Made by a program: the position numbers and the translations under genes. Below, in pieces: positions 1 through 9,166 of a stretch of DNA of 61,756 nucleotides (positions are counted from its first letter, which is position 1; every line of letters begins with the position of its first letter). A model generated the notes under the pieces. The model saw nothing but the letters and a program-made list of their open reading frames with translations. It had not been told where the DNA came from and made no database searches. Location of the stretch: positions 1 to 61,756 of the forward strand of contig CAYLJJ010000025.1 in NCBI GenBank assembly GCA_964384025.1, given 5' to 3'. This stretch comes from CAYLJJ01 sp964384025 (GTDB lineage Bacteria > Myxococcota_A > Bradymonadia > UBA7976 > UBA1532).

Positions 1-267
1 CCCACCCTCATAAACCACGGGGTCATAGCGACCTGAGGATGACCGGAGTATTGAAACATGGTTGTCCCCACCGGATGCAGATCCATCGAATCCTCTACAA
101 TTACTGTCATTTTCTGCATGACGCAATCTACCGAACTCAATAGACGAAGCTGACATGGGGCATGTGGCGTCGACACTCACCGATGTTCTGAGGCGGAGTG
201 ATGGATATGTATCCAGTGATTTTTGAGCCTGCACCCACTCGGAACAGCCTTGGGTTGGAAGCGCAGC
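1..267 (-). pseudogene. Possible 3' remnant of a secreted-protein gene, running off the left edge
   Basis: On the minus strand one frame is open from 267 to the window edge (89 codons), encoding a Cys/Ser/Gly-rich stretch. In the same frame upstream there is a TGA at 268-270 and a TAG at 295-297, and the frame above them reads Ser/Pro/Thr-rich like a lipoprotein linker. This fits a decayed secreted or lipoprotein gene but could be chance. Bases 268-430 otherwise hold nothing I recognise apart from the leader of hypF. No family assigned. Confidence 0.2.
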
Positions 268-430
268 TCAGCCATCGGAGCAAGTGGCGAAACCCTAGGT
301 TGTGTTGCTGGAAGCATCAGATGTTGAACCATCGGGAGAAGTCTGGGCAGGGAGCCAAGCAGCTGAAGGCTCCAGCACCGAACTGCTTGAACCTGGATCT
401 TAGAGAAGGAGTCAGGCATCTCTCCTCGCC

Positions 431-2767
431 ATGCGCGATTCACCTCAGCTCCCAACTCCCTCTTCTGTAAAGCGCCTGCACTTAAGAGTGAAAGGGCGGG
501 TACAGGGGGTGGGTTTCCGTCCCTATATTCATGGCCTCGCCAACGCCCTTAGCCTGAGTGGCTGGGTAGGCAATGATGAGCGTGGGGTTTTTATCGAGCT
601 GGAGGGCAGCTTGAAGGCCCTAGAGCGCTTTCAGATTCGCCTCCCCAATGAGCTGCCTCCTCTCGCTCGCCTCAATACTCTGGAAATTGAGGAGATCCCC
701 TGCCTGGGCGATGCCAACTTTTTTATCCAGACCAGCCGCCGAAGTGGACAGGCAGAAGCGGAGATCAGCCCTGATGCGGCGAGCTGTTCTCAATGTCTGG
801 CTGAGTTGATCGATCCTGAAGATCGTCGCTTTGGTTACCCCTTCCTCAACTGCACTCACTGCGGCCCCCGCTACAGCATCATCCGCGATCGCCCCTACGA
901 TCGCCCCCGCACCAGCATGGCAGGCTTCCCGCTCTGCTTCGCTTGTCGTGCTGAGTATGAGGAGCCTTTAGATCGGCGCTTTCACGCCCAACCTACCGCC
1001 TGTGCCCGCTGCGGTCCTCGTCTGAGCTTCTGTGATCGAGATGGACAGCTGCTCCCTGGAGAGATCATCCCTCAGGCGATCCAGTACCTTGAGCAGGGGA
1101 AGATCCTAGGAATCAAGGGCCTGGGGGGCTTTCATCTGGTCTGTCGCGCCGATGAAGAGGCTGTCGTCCTTAAGCTGAGAGCGCGTAAGGCGCGTGAGGC
1201 GCGGCCTTTCGCCCTGATGCTACGAGATCTAAAGGCTGTCTCACGGCTGGTTCAGCTTCCGCCTGGTGCAGCCTCTCTGCTGGAGAGCAGCGCGGCTCCC
1301 ATCCTTCTCCTGCCTCGACATCCGGGGGCTTCTGTAGCTCAGGCGGTCGCTCCTGGACAAGCACGCTTAGGAGTGATGCTGCCCTACACTCCGCTCCATC
1401 AGCTGATCCTGGCGCAGATCTCCTTTCCCCTGGTGGTGACCTCAGGTAACCTCAGCGCCGAGCCCCTCTGCTATAGAAACGAGGAGGCCCTATCACGCCT
1501 CAAGGAGTTGGTGGATGCCTTTCTGCTGCATGATCGTCCCATTGAACGAGCTGTAGATGACTCTGTGCTGCTCTGGGGTGAGCCCCCAACCCTGATACGT
1601 CGTGCCCGAGGTTTTGTCCCTGAGCCCATCCCTGTTGATCTCCATCCTGAGCACCCCATCCTGGCTCTGGGGCCAGAGATGAAGTCCACCCTCTGTCTGC
1701 TTTATAAGGGGGAGGCGCTCGTCAGCGAGCACCTGGGCACTCTCTCCAACCCGGCAGCTTGGCGTACCTTTCTTCAGATCAAAGAGGAGTTTCCACGGCT
1801 CTTTGAGTTGGAGCCAGGTGCCCTGGCGGTGGATCTGCATCCAGACTATAGCGCCAGCCGCTGCGCTCCTGAGCTGGGGCTCCCCATCTATAGGGTTCAG
1901 CATCATCACGCCCATATGGCCGCCTGTCTGGCTGAGAATGGCCATCAAGGCCCTGCCCTGGGGATCATCGCGGATGGAGCGGGCTATGGTCTGGATGGAA
2001 CGGTCTGGGGCGGAGAGATCCTTCAGGGGGATCACTCAGGGTTTCTGCGGCGGGCTTGGCTGCGGCCCTTTATGCTGCCAGGGGGAGATGCAGCGGCACG
2101 CTCTCCCTGGAGGCTGGCTCTCTCGCTGCTCCATGAGTTGAAGATGGAGCCGAGAGAGGCGCCTCTCCTGAGCCTCCCCTCTCCTCTGCAACTCCCGCCC
2201 ATTAGGTTTCTGCTTCAAAGGGAGCGAGCGCCCAGGTGCAGCAGCCTGGGGCGGCTCTTTGATGGGGTCGCCGCCCTCTTGGGGATCTGCCAAGAAAATC
2301 GCTTTGAGGCGGAGGCCGCTATGCTCCTGGAGGCTGCCGCCCTTGACGCGGAGGCCGCTGAGCCCCTGCCCTGGAAGCTGAGCGAGACCAAAGAGGAGCT
2401 GATCCTCGATTGGCGACCGATGATCAAGGCGTTGTTGAGGCGCAGTCAAGCCGCTGAATCTCCCAAAGCTCTGGCCTTGGCCTTCCATCTGGCGGTGGCT
2501 GAGATCTTTGCAGAGGCGGGGCAAAGGATCGCTGGACGAGAGGGCCTTAAACATATCGCCCTCTCAGGGGGTTGCTTCGCCAACCAGATCCTGAGAGACA
2601 GACTGCGTGATCTTTTAGAGGCTCGCGGCTTGATCCCGCTCCTTCATCGCCGGGTCCCGCCCGGAGATGGGGGGATCTCACTGGGTCAGGCCGTAGTCGC
2701 AGCCGCTCAAGAGAGGAGCGCCTATGTGTCTGGCCGTGCCCGCTCAGGTGATCAGCCATCGAGATGA
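431..2767 (+). CDS. hypF: Carbamoyltransferase HypF, [NiFe]-hydrogenase maturation
   Basis: HypF makes the thiocarbamate that becomes the CN ligands of the [NiFe]-hydrogenase active site, using carbamoyl phosphate and ATP and passing the group to the C-terminal Cys of HypE. The 778-residue protein has the family order. An acylphosphatase domain comes first (about 15-105, GRVQGVGFRPYIHGLA). Zinc-finger-like CxxC pairs follow (about 118-205: CSQC, CTHC, CFAC, CARC). Next is a YrdC-like domain (about 210-400), then a Kae1-like domain with the metal-site motif HHHAHMAA. Length is normal for the family. The 3' end overlaps hypC by 44 bp, suggesting translational coupling. It is first of four contiguous hyp genes; hypA and hypB are not in the window. 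The ATG at 431 lacks a strong ribosome binding site. Confidence 0.96.
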   Translation: MRDSPQLPTPSSVKRLHLRVKGRVQGVGFRPYIHGLANALSLSGWVGNDERGVFIELEGSLKALERFQIRLPNELPPLARLNTLEIEEIPCLGDANFFIQTSRRSGQAEAEISPDAASCSQCLAELIDPEDRRFGYPFLNCTHCGPRYSIIRDRPYDRPRTSMAGFPLCFACRAEYEEPLDRRFHAQPTACARCGPRLSFCDRDGQLLPGEIIPQAIQYLEQGKILGIKGLGGFHLVCRADEEAVVLKLRARKAREARPFALMLRDLKAVSRLVQLPPGAASLLESSAAPILLLPRHPGASVAQAVAPGQARLGVMLPYTPLHQLILAQISFPLVVTSGNLSAEPLCYRNEEALSRLKELVDAFLLHDRPIERAVDDSVLLWGEPPTLIRRARGFVPEPIPVDLHPEHPILALGPEMKSTLCLLYKGEALVSEHLGTLSNPAAWRTFLQIKEEFPRLFELEPGALAVDLHPDYSASRCAPELGLPIYRVQHHHAHMAACLAENGHQGPALGIIADGAGYGLDGTVWGGEILQGDHSGFLRRAWLRPFMLPGGDAAARSPWRLALSLLHELKMEPREAPLLSLPSPLQLPPIRFLLQRERAPRCSSLGRLFDGVAALLGICQENRFEAEAAMLLEAAALDAEAAEPLPWKLSETKEELILDWRPMIKALLRRSQAAESPKALALAFHLAVAEIFAEAGQRIAGREGLKHIALSGGCFANQILRDRLRDLLEARGLIPLLHRRVPPGDGGISLGQAVVAAAQERSAYVSGRARSGDQPSR

Positions 2768-2978
2768 TCAGCTCGCCATCGTCGATCTACAGGGGAGCCG
2801 TATGGAGGTCAGCTTAGCCCTCCTCCCAGAGCTGGAGCTGGGAGCCTGGGTCCTGATCCACGCAGGCTATGCGATCCAACACCTCGATGAGGAGGAGGCC
2901 CGTGAGACTTGGCGTTACCTCAAGGAGGCAGAGTTGGTGGATGAACTGCCCCCAGAGTTCCAGGAGGAGGGGGTATGA
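2724..2978 (+). CDS. hypC: Hydrogenase assembly chaperone HypC
   Basis: A small chaperone (84 aa) of the HypC/HupF/HybG family. It binds HypD, carries the Fe(CN)2CO moiety and delivers it to the large-subunit precursor. The protein starts with the conserved MCLAVPAQV, in which Cys2 is the functional residue, and continues into the OB-fold-like core ending at AGYAIQHLDEEEA. It starts inside hypF and overlaps hypD by 4 bp, so all three are likely translated from one mRNA. The family call is secure from the N-terminal motif and operon context. Confidence 0.96.
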   Translation: MCLAVPAQVISHRDDQLAIVDLQGSRMEVSLALLPELELGAWVLIHAGYAIQHLDEEEARETWRYLKEAELVDELPPEFQEEGV

Positions 2979-4015
2979 GCTTGATGGAGTTGGCTGAGGG
3001 CCTGCCCGAAGTTCGCCTGATGGAGGTCTGTGGCACCCACACCGTCTCCCTCTTTCGCAGCGGACTGCGAGCCAGCCTGCCCCCCAATATCCGCCTGATC
3101 AGTGGCCCTGGCTGTCCTGTCTGTGTCACCAGCCAGGGCTATATCGATGCCGCTTTGGAGATGGCTCGCGGTGGTCGCGTGACCCTCTGTAGCTATGGCG
3201 ACATGCTGAGGGTTCCAGGGCGAGAGGGGAGCTTAGAGTCCCTCAAGGCGGAGGGAGCGCGGGTGCAGATCTGCTACTCTATCCGCGATGCTCTCGGTCG
3301 CGCCGCTGAGTACCCTGAAGAGGAGGTGGTCTTTTTGGCGGTGGGCTTTGAGACCACCGCTCCAGCGACCGCTTTGGCTGTCCTGGAGGCGGAGCGCCGG
3401 GGGCTCTCTAACTTCAGCGTCCTGATGGGACATAAGCGGGTGATGCCTGCCGTAGAGGCTCTGCTCTCACAGGAACATAACCTCCACGGATTTCTGCTCC
3501 CTGGGCATGTCAGCGTCATCATCGGCTCTGAGCCCTATCGCCCCATCCTGGAGGAGCATCGCTTGGCTTGCGCCATCGCGGGCTTTGAACCCCCTCAGCT
3601 CTTGGCGGGGGTCTCAGCCCTGCTGCGACAGCTCAAGAGCGGGCGACCTGCTTTAGAGAACCTCTACGGAGTGGCGGTGCGCCCTGAGGGCAACATCAAA
3701 GCTCAGATGGTGATGGAGCGGCTCTTTGAAGCGGAAGAGACCGACTGGCGAGCGATGGGATCGATCCCTCTCAGTGGAGATCGGCTCCGAGCTCCTTGGC
3801 GTCGCTTTGACGCCCAGGAGCGCCATGGAGTAGAGATCGGCCCCGACTATGATCCTCCAGGTTGCCTCTGTGGTGAGGTGATCCAGGGCAAAGCGGAGCC
3901 CCCCGAATGCTCCCTCTTTGGAGAGGGCTGCACCCCCAGTCAGGCGATCGGCCCCTGTATGGTCAGCAGCGAGGGGAGCTGCGCGGCTTGGTATCGCTAT
4001 GGAGCGCGGGGATGA
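2975..4015 (+). CDS. hypD: Hydrogenase formation protein HypD
   Basis: HypD is the Fe-S scaffold on which the Fe(CN)2CO centre is built together with HypC and HypE. The protein (346 aa) has the family signatures MEVCGTHT near residue 17 and GPGCPVC near residue 47, and the central GFETTAPATA. The C-terminal region is Cys-rich (CLCGEVIQGKAEPPECSLFG, then CTPSQAIGPCMVSSEG) and would ligate the [4Fe-4S] cluster. The ATG overlaps the hypC stop, and the stop codon overlaps the hypE ATG. Length and motif order match ordinary HypD, with no lesion. Confidence 0.96.
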   Translation: MSLMELAEGLPEVRLMEVCGTHTVSLFRSGLRASLPPNIRLISGPGCPVCVTSQGYIDAALEMARGGRVTLCSYGDMLRVPGREGSLESLKAEGARVQICYSIRDALGRAAEYPEEEVVFLAVGFETTAPATALAVLEAERRGLSNFSVLMGHKRVMPAVEALLSQEHNLHGFLLPGHVSVIIGSEPYRPILEEHRLACAIAGFEPPQLLAGVSALLRQLKSGRPALENLYGVAVRPEGNIKAQMVMERLFEAEETDWRAMGSIPLSGDRLRAPWRRFDAQERHGVEIGPDYDPPGCLCGEVIQGKAEPPECSLFGEGCTPSQAIGPCMVSSEGSCAAWYRYGARG

Positions 4016-5016
4016 GCGCAGATCGTATCATCATGGGGCATGGCGGAGGGGGAGAGCTGAGCCGTCGCCTCCTCAGCGAACATATCCTCCCTCGACTCTC
4101 CAACCCACTGCTTGATCCGCTGATGGACAGCGCGCTCTTACCGCGCCCTGGAGGTCGCCTCTGTATGACGACCGACAGCTTTGTTGTACATCCCCTCAGC
4201 TTCCCGGGAGCGGACATCGGGCGCCTCGCGATCTGCGGGACGGTGAACGATCTGGCGGTGATGGGCGCGCGTCCTCTGGCGCTGAGTTTAGGCCTTATCC
4301 TGGAGGAGGGGCTGCGCATCTCCACCTTGGAGCGAGTGCTCGATTCCATCGCCCAAGCGGCTCAGGAGGCTCAGGTCTCCATCGTCACTGGAGACACTAA
4401 GGTGATTGAACATCGAGAGGGAGAGGGGCTGATGATCAACACCAGCGGCCTTGGGGTTCTGCCTTCGGGCTTGAACCTCTCTCCCGCTCAGATCCAAGCA
4501 GGAGATCTCCTCCTGCTCAGTGGGATCCCCGCTGAGCATGGCCTCGCGGTCCTCTCCGCCCGAGAGGGGTTGGGCTTTGAGACCGGCATCCAGAGCGACG
4601 CGGCCCCTCTCAACAGCCTTATCGAAGCGATGCTGGCTGCTGGAGAGATCCATTTCCTGCGAGATCCTACCCGTGGCGGGGTCGCTGGAGTCTTGGCGGA
4701 TCTGGTGGAGGAGACAGGGCTGGGTTTAGAGGTTGAGGAGGGGCGCATCCCCATGAGTTCTCAAGTGCAGCATCTCTCTGAGGCCCTGGGTCTGGACACC
4801 CTCAATGTCGCCAATGAGGGCAAGCTTCTGGCGGTCCTGCCTCCTGAGTCCGCGCCAGCGGTCTTGGCGGCGTGTCGCGCTCACCCCCTGGGACGCCGAG
4901 CCGCCCTCATCGGCCAGATGATCGCTCAAACACGGCCCTTAGCTGAGCTGATCACAGGTATAGGGCGGCGTCGGATCCAGCGCCCCTATGGAGAGGACCT
5001 GCCCAGAATCTGTTAA
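4012..5016 (+). CDS. hypE: Carbamoyl dehydratase HypE
   Basis: HypE accepts the carbamoyl group from HypF on its C-terminal cysteine and dehydrates it with ATP to a thiocyanate, the CN donor. I chose the ATG at 4012 because it overlaps the hypD stop (ATGA) and gives the canonical N-terminus (IIMGHGGGGELSRRLL) and 334 residues. A longer reading from 3907 would run through hypD. The protein belongs to the PurM-like family, with the ATP-binding TGDTKV motif near residue 123. It ends in PRIC, the diagnostic C-terminal acceptor Cys. It is the last gene of the hyp operon here. Confidence 0.96.
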   Translation: MSADRIIMGHGGGGELSRRLLSEHILPRLSNPLLDPLMDSALLPRPGGRLCMTTDSFVVHPLSFPGADIGRLAICGTVNDLAVMGARPLALSLGLILEEGLRISTLERVLDSIAQAAQEAQVSIVTGDTKVIEHREGEGLMINTSGLGVLPSGLNLSPAQIQAGDLLLLSGIPAEHGLAVLSAREGLGFETGIQSDAAPLNSLIEAMLAAGEIHFLRDPTRGGVAGVLADLVEETGLGLEVEEGRIPMSSQVQHLSEALGLDTLNVANEGKLLAVLPPESAPAVLAACRAHPLGRRAALIGQMIAQTRPLAELITGIGRRRIQRPYGEDLPRIC

Positions 5017-5041
5017 AGCCTGTCCTTCGTCCAGAGCACAG

Positions 5042-5056
5042 GGGAACTGCGTTCCC
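5042..5056. other. Perfect 6-bp inverted repeat between hypE and the next gene
   Basis: GGGAAC-TGC-GTTCCC forms a short hairpin 25 bp after hypE, directly before the Shine-Dalgarno AGGAGGAG of the next gene. There is no T-run, so it is not a convincing intrinsic terminator; it may affect mRNA stability or translation. Confidence 0.3.
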
Positions 5057-5073
5057 GCTCAGAGGAGGAGAGG

Positions 5074-6327
5074 ATGCGATCATTTTCTTTATACTGTCTG
5101 TGTTGTCTCTGGGTGCTCCCCGCTCAGGCCCAGCGCCCCTATGAGACCAACCCCAGCTTAGGCGGTCCTGGAAGCCCCACGGTGGATGGCGCCAACTCGG
5201 GAGAGTGGGGGCTACACAATCTCATCGCTCTGGATATGGCCAATGATGATCCCCGTTCCCTACAGGACAACTGGACCATGCATGAGAGCCCCTGGGATCT
5301 CAGCCATCTTTGGGCGGCCTGGGATGATCAGCATCTCTATCTGGCTTGGCAGTATGTGGATGTAACCGACATCATCGATCCAGCCAACGCGGGCTCAGCA
5401 GGAGGAGGGAGCCCCCACTCTATGGATCTAATCCAGTGGATCGCCTTTGACACGCTCCCCGCTCAGGGAGCTGTACTGGATATGTGGGGGAAAAATGGGG
5501 GGGAGCCTTACTGGACCGGCGTGGATCAGCCTGACTATCAGATCTATATCGCCTCCAACCTCTGGCAGGGCTACTTCTCGCGGGCGGTCGACGGGACCTT
5601 TGTCGTCGATGATGGAGGGATCGATTACTTCCCGATCGAGGAGCTGGGAATCGAAGTGGCGACCGAGGCGGGCTTTGCTGCTGATCAGCTTTGGGGGGTT
5701 GGGGATGTCGATGATCGCAATGATCCAGGCAGTCTTCGCGACTTCATCGCTGAAGGGCACGATCGAGGACGAGACACTTTCTACGAGATGAGCATCCCTT
5801 TAGAGGCCCTAGGCCTGGACCGCGAAGGTTTAGAGCGTGGAGGTCTTGGAGTGATGGTGGGTCAGGGAGAGTTCTCCTGTATGGATACCATCCCCCATGA
5901 TCCAGCGACCCTGAATACCCCTGGGGTGGGTGACTCAAACTCCTCCTTGGAGTGGAGCGATGTGGACTCTCTCAGCGTCAACTTCGCTCGGGTCGGAGCT
6001 GCTCAAGGGGCTTGTCCTGATTGTCTAGCTCCCGATTTTGGAGTTCATCGAGAGGATATGGGGACGGAAGAGGATATGGGCGGAGCAGGCGACAGCGCCG
6101 ATGGGGCTGCTGGCGGAGGCGCAGGAGAGGCTGGAAGCGGAGGTGCTGAAGCTACCCCTCTACCTCAAGATGTGGGAAGAACGAGCCAAAATGACGCAGG
6201 TTTGATACTCCAAGAAGAGACTGAGGATGGTGGAGGGGGCTGTGTTCAGGGCCATGGTGCTCCTCCTTGGTTTATATTTACCCTTTTAGCTCTATCTCTC
6301 CTGCGTCTTCGGCTCAGAGAGACCTAA
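5074..6327 (+). CDS. Secreted CBM9/DOMON-like protein with MYXO-CTERM-type sorting tail
   Basis: A 417-residue exported protein of unknown substrate. A signal peptide (about 1-19, ending PAQAQ) leads into a single beta-rich domain (about 30-310). Phrases such as WAAWDDQHLYLAWQYVDVTD resemble carbohydrate-binding family 9 or ethylbenzene-dehydrogenase-like domains. A Gly/Ala/Glu-rich linker (about 325-395) is followed by a Cys (GGGGCVQG), a hydrophobic helix and an Arg-rich end (RLRLRET). That architecture is typical of MYXO-CTERM-type surface anchoring. The ribosome binding site AGGAGGAG lies just before the ATG. It follows hypE on the same strand, but the 57-bp gap and unrelated content suggest a separate function. 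Ligand unknown. Confidence 0.7.
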   Translation: MRSFSLYCLCCLWVLPAQAQRPYETNPSLGGPGSPTVDGANSGEWGLHNLIALDMANDDPRSLQDNWTMHESPWDLSHLWAAWDDQHLYLAWQYVDVTDIIDPANAGSAGGGSPHSMDLIQWIAFDTLPAQGAVLDMWGKNGGEPYWTGVDQPDYQIYIASNLWQGYFSRAVDGTFVVDDGGIDYFPIEELGIEVATEAGFAADQLWGVGDVDDRNDPGSLRDFIAEGHDRGRDTFYEMSIPLEALGLDREGLERGGLGVMVGQGEFSCMDTIPHDPATLNTPGVGDSNSSLEWSDVDSLSVNFARVGAAQGACPDCLAPDFGVHREDMGTEEDMGGAGDSADGAAGGGAGEAGSGGAEATPLPQDVGRTSQNDAGLILQEETEDGGGGCVQGHGAPPWFIFTLLALSLLRLRLRET

Positions 6328-6403
6328 ACTGAGTTCAACATCTGAGATGGTCTATGGAGTAACCGATGAGCCTATAGATGCTCAGAGGGAGGTCAATGAA
6401 AAT

Positions 6404-7557
6404 TTAGTGAGCCAAGCTGCTCTTAGGCTTGGGCTTAGCGTTCCAGAGCCGAATCGCGAGCAACAGGCCGATGAGGGCCATCGGAATCATCGAGATAGGC
6501 CAGAGACTCCAATTGGCTGGATCCGCCGCCTCACCCACACCATCTTGGGGTAGGATGAAGATATAAAGCAGGGACATAAAAGCGGTACCAGCATAGACGA
6601 AGCCATCGATGATACCCACGACCACGCCTACGTTCTTCTTGCCACCAAAGTCCATGCTCGCGGTCCCTGAAAGCATCCCATGCACGCCGATGACAAACAT
6701 GCTCATCAACACCACCAGCCAACCTACAGCAGGGGTGTCATAGGTAAAGGTCAGGACGATGGCACCCGCCAACATACCGCCATAGAGGATCCCAGCGACT
6801 GGTCCACGGCGAGAGTCAAAGACACGATCTGAGATGATCCCCGCGAACAATGAAACCAAGGGGCGTTGCACTTAACGATGGCTACAGCGCCAAAGCTCTG
6901 GAAGTACATATTGATGGCATAGAGTAGGGAGAAGAGAAGGACAAAGTTACCTGCGATAAACTCAGCCCCGCTGCCTTGATTGAGCAGAATCCAGGTGGAG
7001 ATCCTCATCAGGAGATTGGCTACCAACGCACCTCCTGCACCCATGAGGATAGCGAACTTGCCTCCTAAGCGATCGGTGAGGGGGCCGTTGTTCAGAAAAG
7101 CGCAGCCATAGACCGCCGTGCCCACCATAAAGATGGTGGCGAAATCGGCGTTGCTCATCAAAGGATCTCCCGCTGCGTTCTTGAGATCCCCAAAGGCATG
7201 CTGGCTCACCTTGATGTTGTAGCGACCCATATAGAGAAACATATAGGTCAAACCCAGAGGCAGCCAGTTACGAACCCGTCGCCAACGATAAGCTTGGCTG
7301 TGATCGATCCCCTCCACTTTGGGAAGGCGGGCCAGTACGATAGCCACCACAACCAGCAAGATCAGGATAGGAGCCAGTTTCCTCAAGAAACCCTTCTTCT
7401 GCTCCTTTGGCTTGGCCTCTCCAGCGGGCTTCTCTAGAGACTTGGCCTCTCCAGCGGGTTTCTCTTTAAGTTCAGCCTCAGGCGCCTAGCTCAACTCTGT
7501 AGAGTCTAGGCTCGTCAAAGCGGGCTCAGCGAAGGCGAGCCCTCCCTGAAGAAGCAT
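6404..7557 (-). pseudogene. Decayed MFS permease of the organophosphate:phosphate antiporter family
   Basis: Two frames together give a GlpT/UhpT-like permease. The 5' part (7557 to about 6870) has a signal-like leader (LLQGGLAFAEP), a Lys/Glu linker with a duplicated EKPAGEAK unit, then the first membrane helices (MFLYMGRYNIKVSQHAFGDL up to NAPWFH). The 3' part (about 6870-6404, other frame) resumes at the SDRVFDSRRGP loop and continues to the end. Two lesions are visible. There is an in-frame TAG at 7486-7488 within the linker. There is also a junction near 6870 where NAPWFH is joined out of frame to AGIISDRVF, skipping the middle of the transporter (about 150 residues compared with GlpT). 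The N-terminal extension is unusual for this family. A sequencing error could explain the TAG but not the missing middle. Confidence 0.75.
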
Positions 7558-7650
7558 CAACGCTAAGAGCAGCCTAAACCCTCCTACCGAAGAGGAGTAT
7601 AAAGAGGATAGATATTACATGATTTTGCCTTATCCCTAGAGAGTTTCTCT

Positions 7651-8307
7651 CTAGTCTCCATCTACTACGCGGAGGCTACTCAAAAGCTCCTGCATCCGAT
7701 TCTCTACTTTGTTGATGTTGGGTACATTCTCGATAACGATATCCCGAGGTTCTTGAGCAGGTCTAAGAACCAAACGGCCAGAGCGGCAGAGCAGATACTC
7801 CATGACATCATTGATCTCTTTTGAAGTACGCAGTCCAGGAGCAGGCCAGCGCTTTACATCACCAAGGAGGCCGTGGTGATGAAGCAGCTCGTTGTTCTTG
7901 ACCTCCCAGTAATCGAAGCGGGTACGAATAAAAGCAACAACAAAGATGATCGCCAATCCTGTCGCCCAGACCCAATAAAAAACACCATCCATAAACATCT
8001 CATGAAAAATCGCTTTTAAGAGAAAGTCACCGACGCTGGGTGCCAGGGTAGACACCAAACCAAAGATGATCATACTGAGGATGATAATGATGCTGGTCAG
8101 CCTCGTATAATCAAAAGCCATGATGGTCAGGTTGAAGAAGAAAACCAGGGTGAAGAAGAGCCCTGAGAGGCCCGGCTCGGTCACTGAAGCCCCCGCAGAC
8201 TCAACCCAGATCCCACAGATGATGGCCATGAGCAGGCTTGGGTAAAGGAATATGATCGCGGGATAAGAGCGAAATTTAAACTCTGTGCTCGCTGGTTTGG
8301 CCGACAT
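7651..8307 (-). CDS. Hypothetical membrane protein with a PH-like cytoplasmic tail
   Basis: 218 residues. Three to four hydrophobic segments occupy the first two thirds: about 16-35, 48-66, 70-92 and 108-126. The soluble C-terminal region of about 90 residues (from TRFDYWEVKNNELLHHHGLLGDVKRW) is reminiscent of bacterial PH-like domains that sit behind membrane helices. No catalytic motif is visible. It lies alone between the permease remnant and mepA, on the same strand as both. I do not recognise a named family with confidence. Confidence 0.55.
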   Translation of the reverse strand: MSAKPASTEFKFRSYPAIIFLYPSLLMAIICGIWVESAGASVTEPGLSGLFFTLVFFFNLTIMAFDYTRLTSIIIILSMIIFGLVSTLAPSVGDFLLKAIFHEMFMDGVFYWVWATGLAIIFVVAFIRTRFDYWEVKNNELLHHHGLLGDVKRWPAPGLRTSKEINDVMEYLLCRSGRLVLRPAQEPRDIVIENVPNINKVENRMQELLSSLRVVDGD

Positions 8308-8374
8308 ATATGAAACCCCCTGGGTGAAAACAGTACTCTCTTCTTGGCAGAGCCCCAGTGCAGGGTCAAGGATC

Positions 8375-9166
8375 CTACTTGGCTTTCTTGATCTCGCGGC
8401 AGCGTTGTGGTCGAGAAGGACGGCTCCTCTTCTTTATCTTTGCCCTGCTCTTTTTCTTAGCTCGTTGTCGCTTGAGCACCTCAGCCCTGGAGAACCAGAT
8501 CTCCTCTCCGCAGCCCTCTCCTTTGGGGGCTTCTTGTTCTCGACACTCTGGGCTGCCCTCAGGGCAACTCAGGCGGATATGAAAATGACGATCATGGCCA
8601 TACCAGGGACGGATTTTAGCGAGCCAAGCCCGCTCTTCCTTCAGCTGAGCGCAGAGCTGCTGCTTGATCACCCAGTTGACAAAGATCCGCGCCACCTCTG
8701 GAGATTGAGCTGCTGATTTCAGGGCATATATATGGTGGGGCTTCCACTCGCTCTCGTCGATGCGCTCTTGGGCGGTGACCATCTTGGGGAAGGCGCTCTC
8801 CGTTTTGGGCTTCCCCTTGGGCTGTCCAAAGAAGATGTCCATGTCCAAGCCGTTTTGATGACTGCGATGCCCTGAGCGCATCGGCCCCCCTCGGGGCTGG
8901 GCGATATCTCCAATATAGAGTTTAGGGAGGCTTCTAGCCTTCAAATCCTTGGCGTAACCCTCGAACCAAGCCTTGAGGAGAGGATGCCCAAAGTAGCGGT
9001 GGCGATGACGACGAGTGAGCTGATAACCCTCTCCCTCAACAGGCAGAGAAACCCCTCCTGCCAAACAACCGCTGGAGTAGCCTCCGATAGACTCAGCAGG
9101 GGTAGAGCTGGGGGTCTTAAGGCGGTGCCAAGGGAGCAGCAGAGCGAGGATGAAGAGTGCCTGCAT
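8375..9166 (-). CDS. mepA: Penicillin-insensitive murein endopeptidase MepA-like
   Basis: A LAS-type zinc metalloendopeptidase that cleaves peptidoglycan cross-links in the periplasm. The protein (263 aa) begins with a signal-peptide-like segment (MQALFILALLLPWH). It contains the family metal motifs: SGHRSHQNGLDMDIFF around residue 107, and GHDRHFHIRLSCPEGS around residue 193, where the HxH and the upstream His and Asp bind zinc. The C-terminus is unusually basic (RQRAKKKSRAKIKKRSRP). Its ATG directly abuts the stop of the upstream gene (TAG then ATG at 9164-9169), so the two are almost certainly cotranscribed and coupled. Confidence 0.88.
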   Translation of the reverse strand: MQALFILALLLPWHRLKTPSSTPAESIGGYSSGCLAGGVSLPVEGEGYQLTRRHRHRYFGHPLLKAWFEGYAKDLKARSLPKLYIGDIAQPRGGPMRSGHRSHQNGLDMDIFFGQPKGKPKTESAFPKMVTAQERIDESEWKPHHIYALKSAAQSPEVARIFVNWVIKQQLCAQLKEERAWLAKIRPWYGHDRHFHIRLSCPEGSPECREQEAPKGEGCGEEIWFSRAEVLKRQRAKKKSRAKIKKRSRPSRPQRCREIKKAK

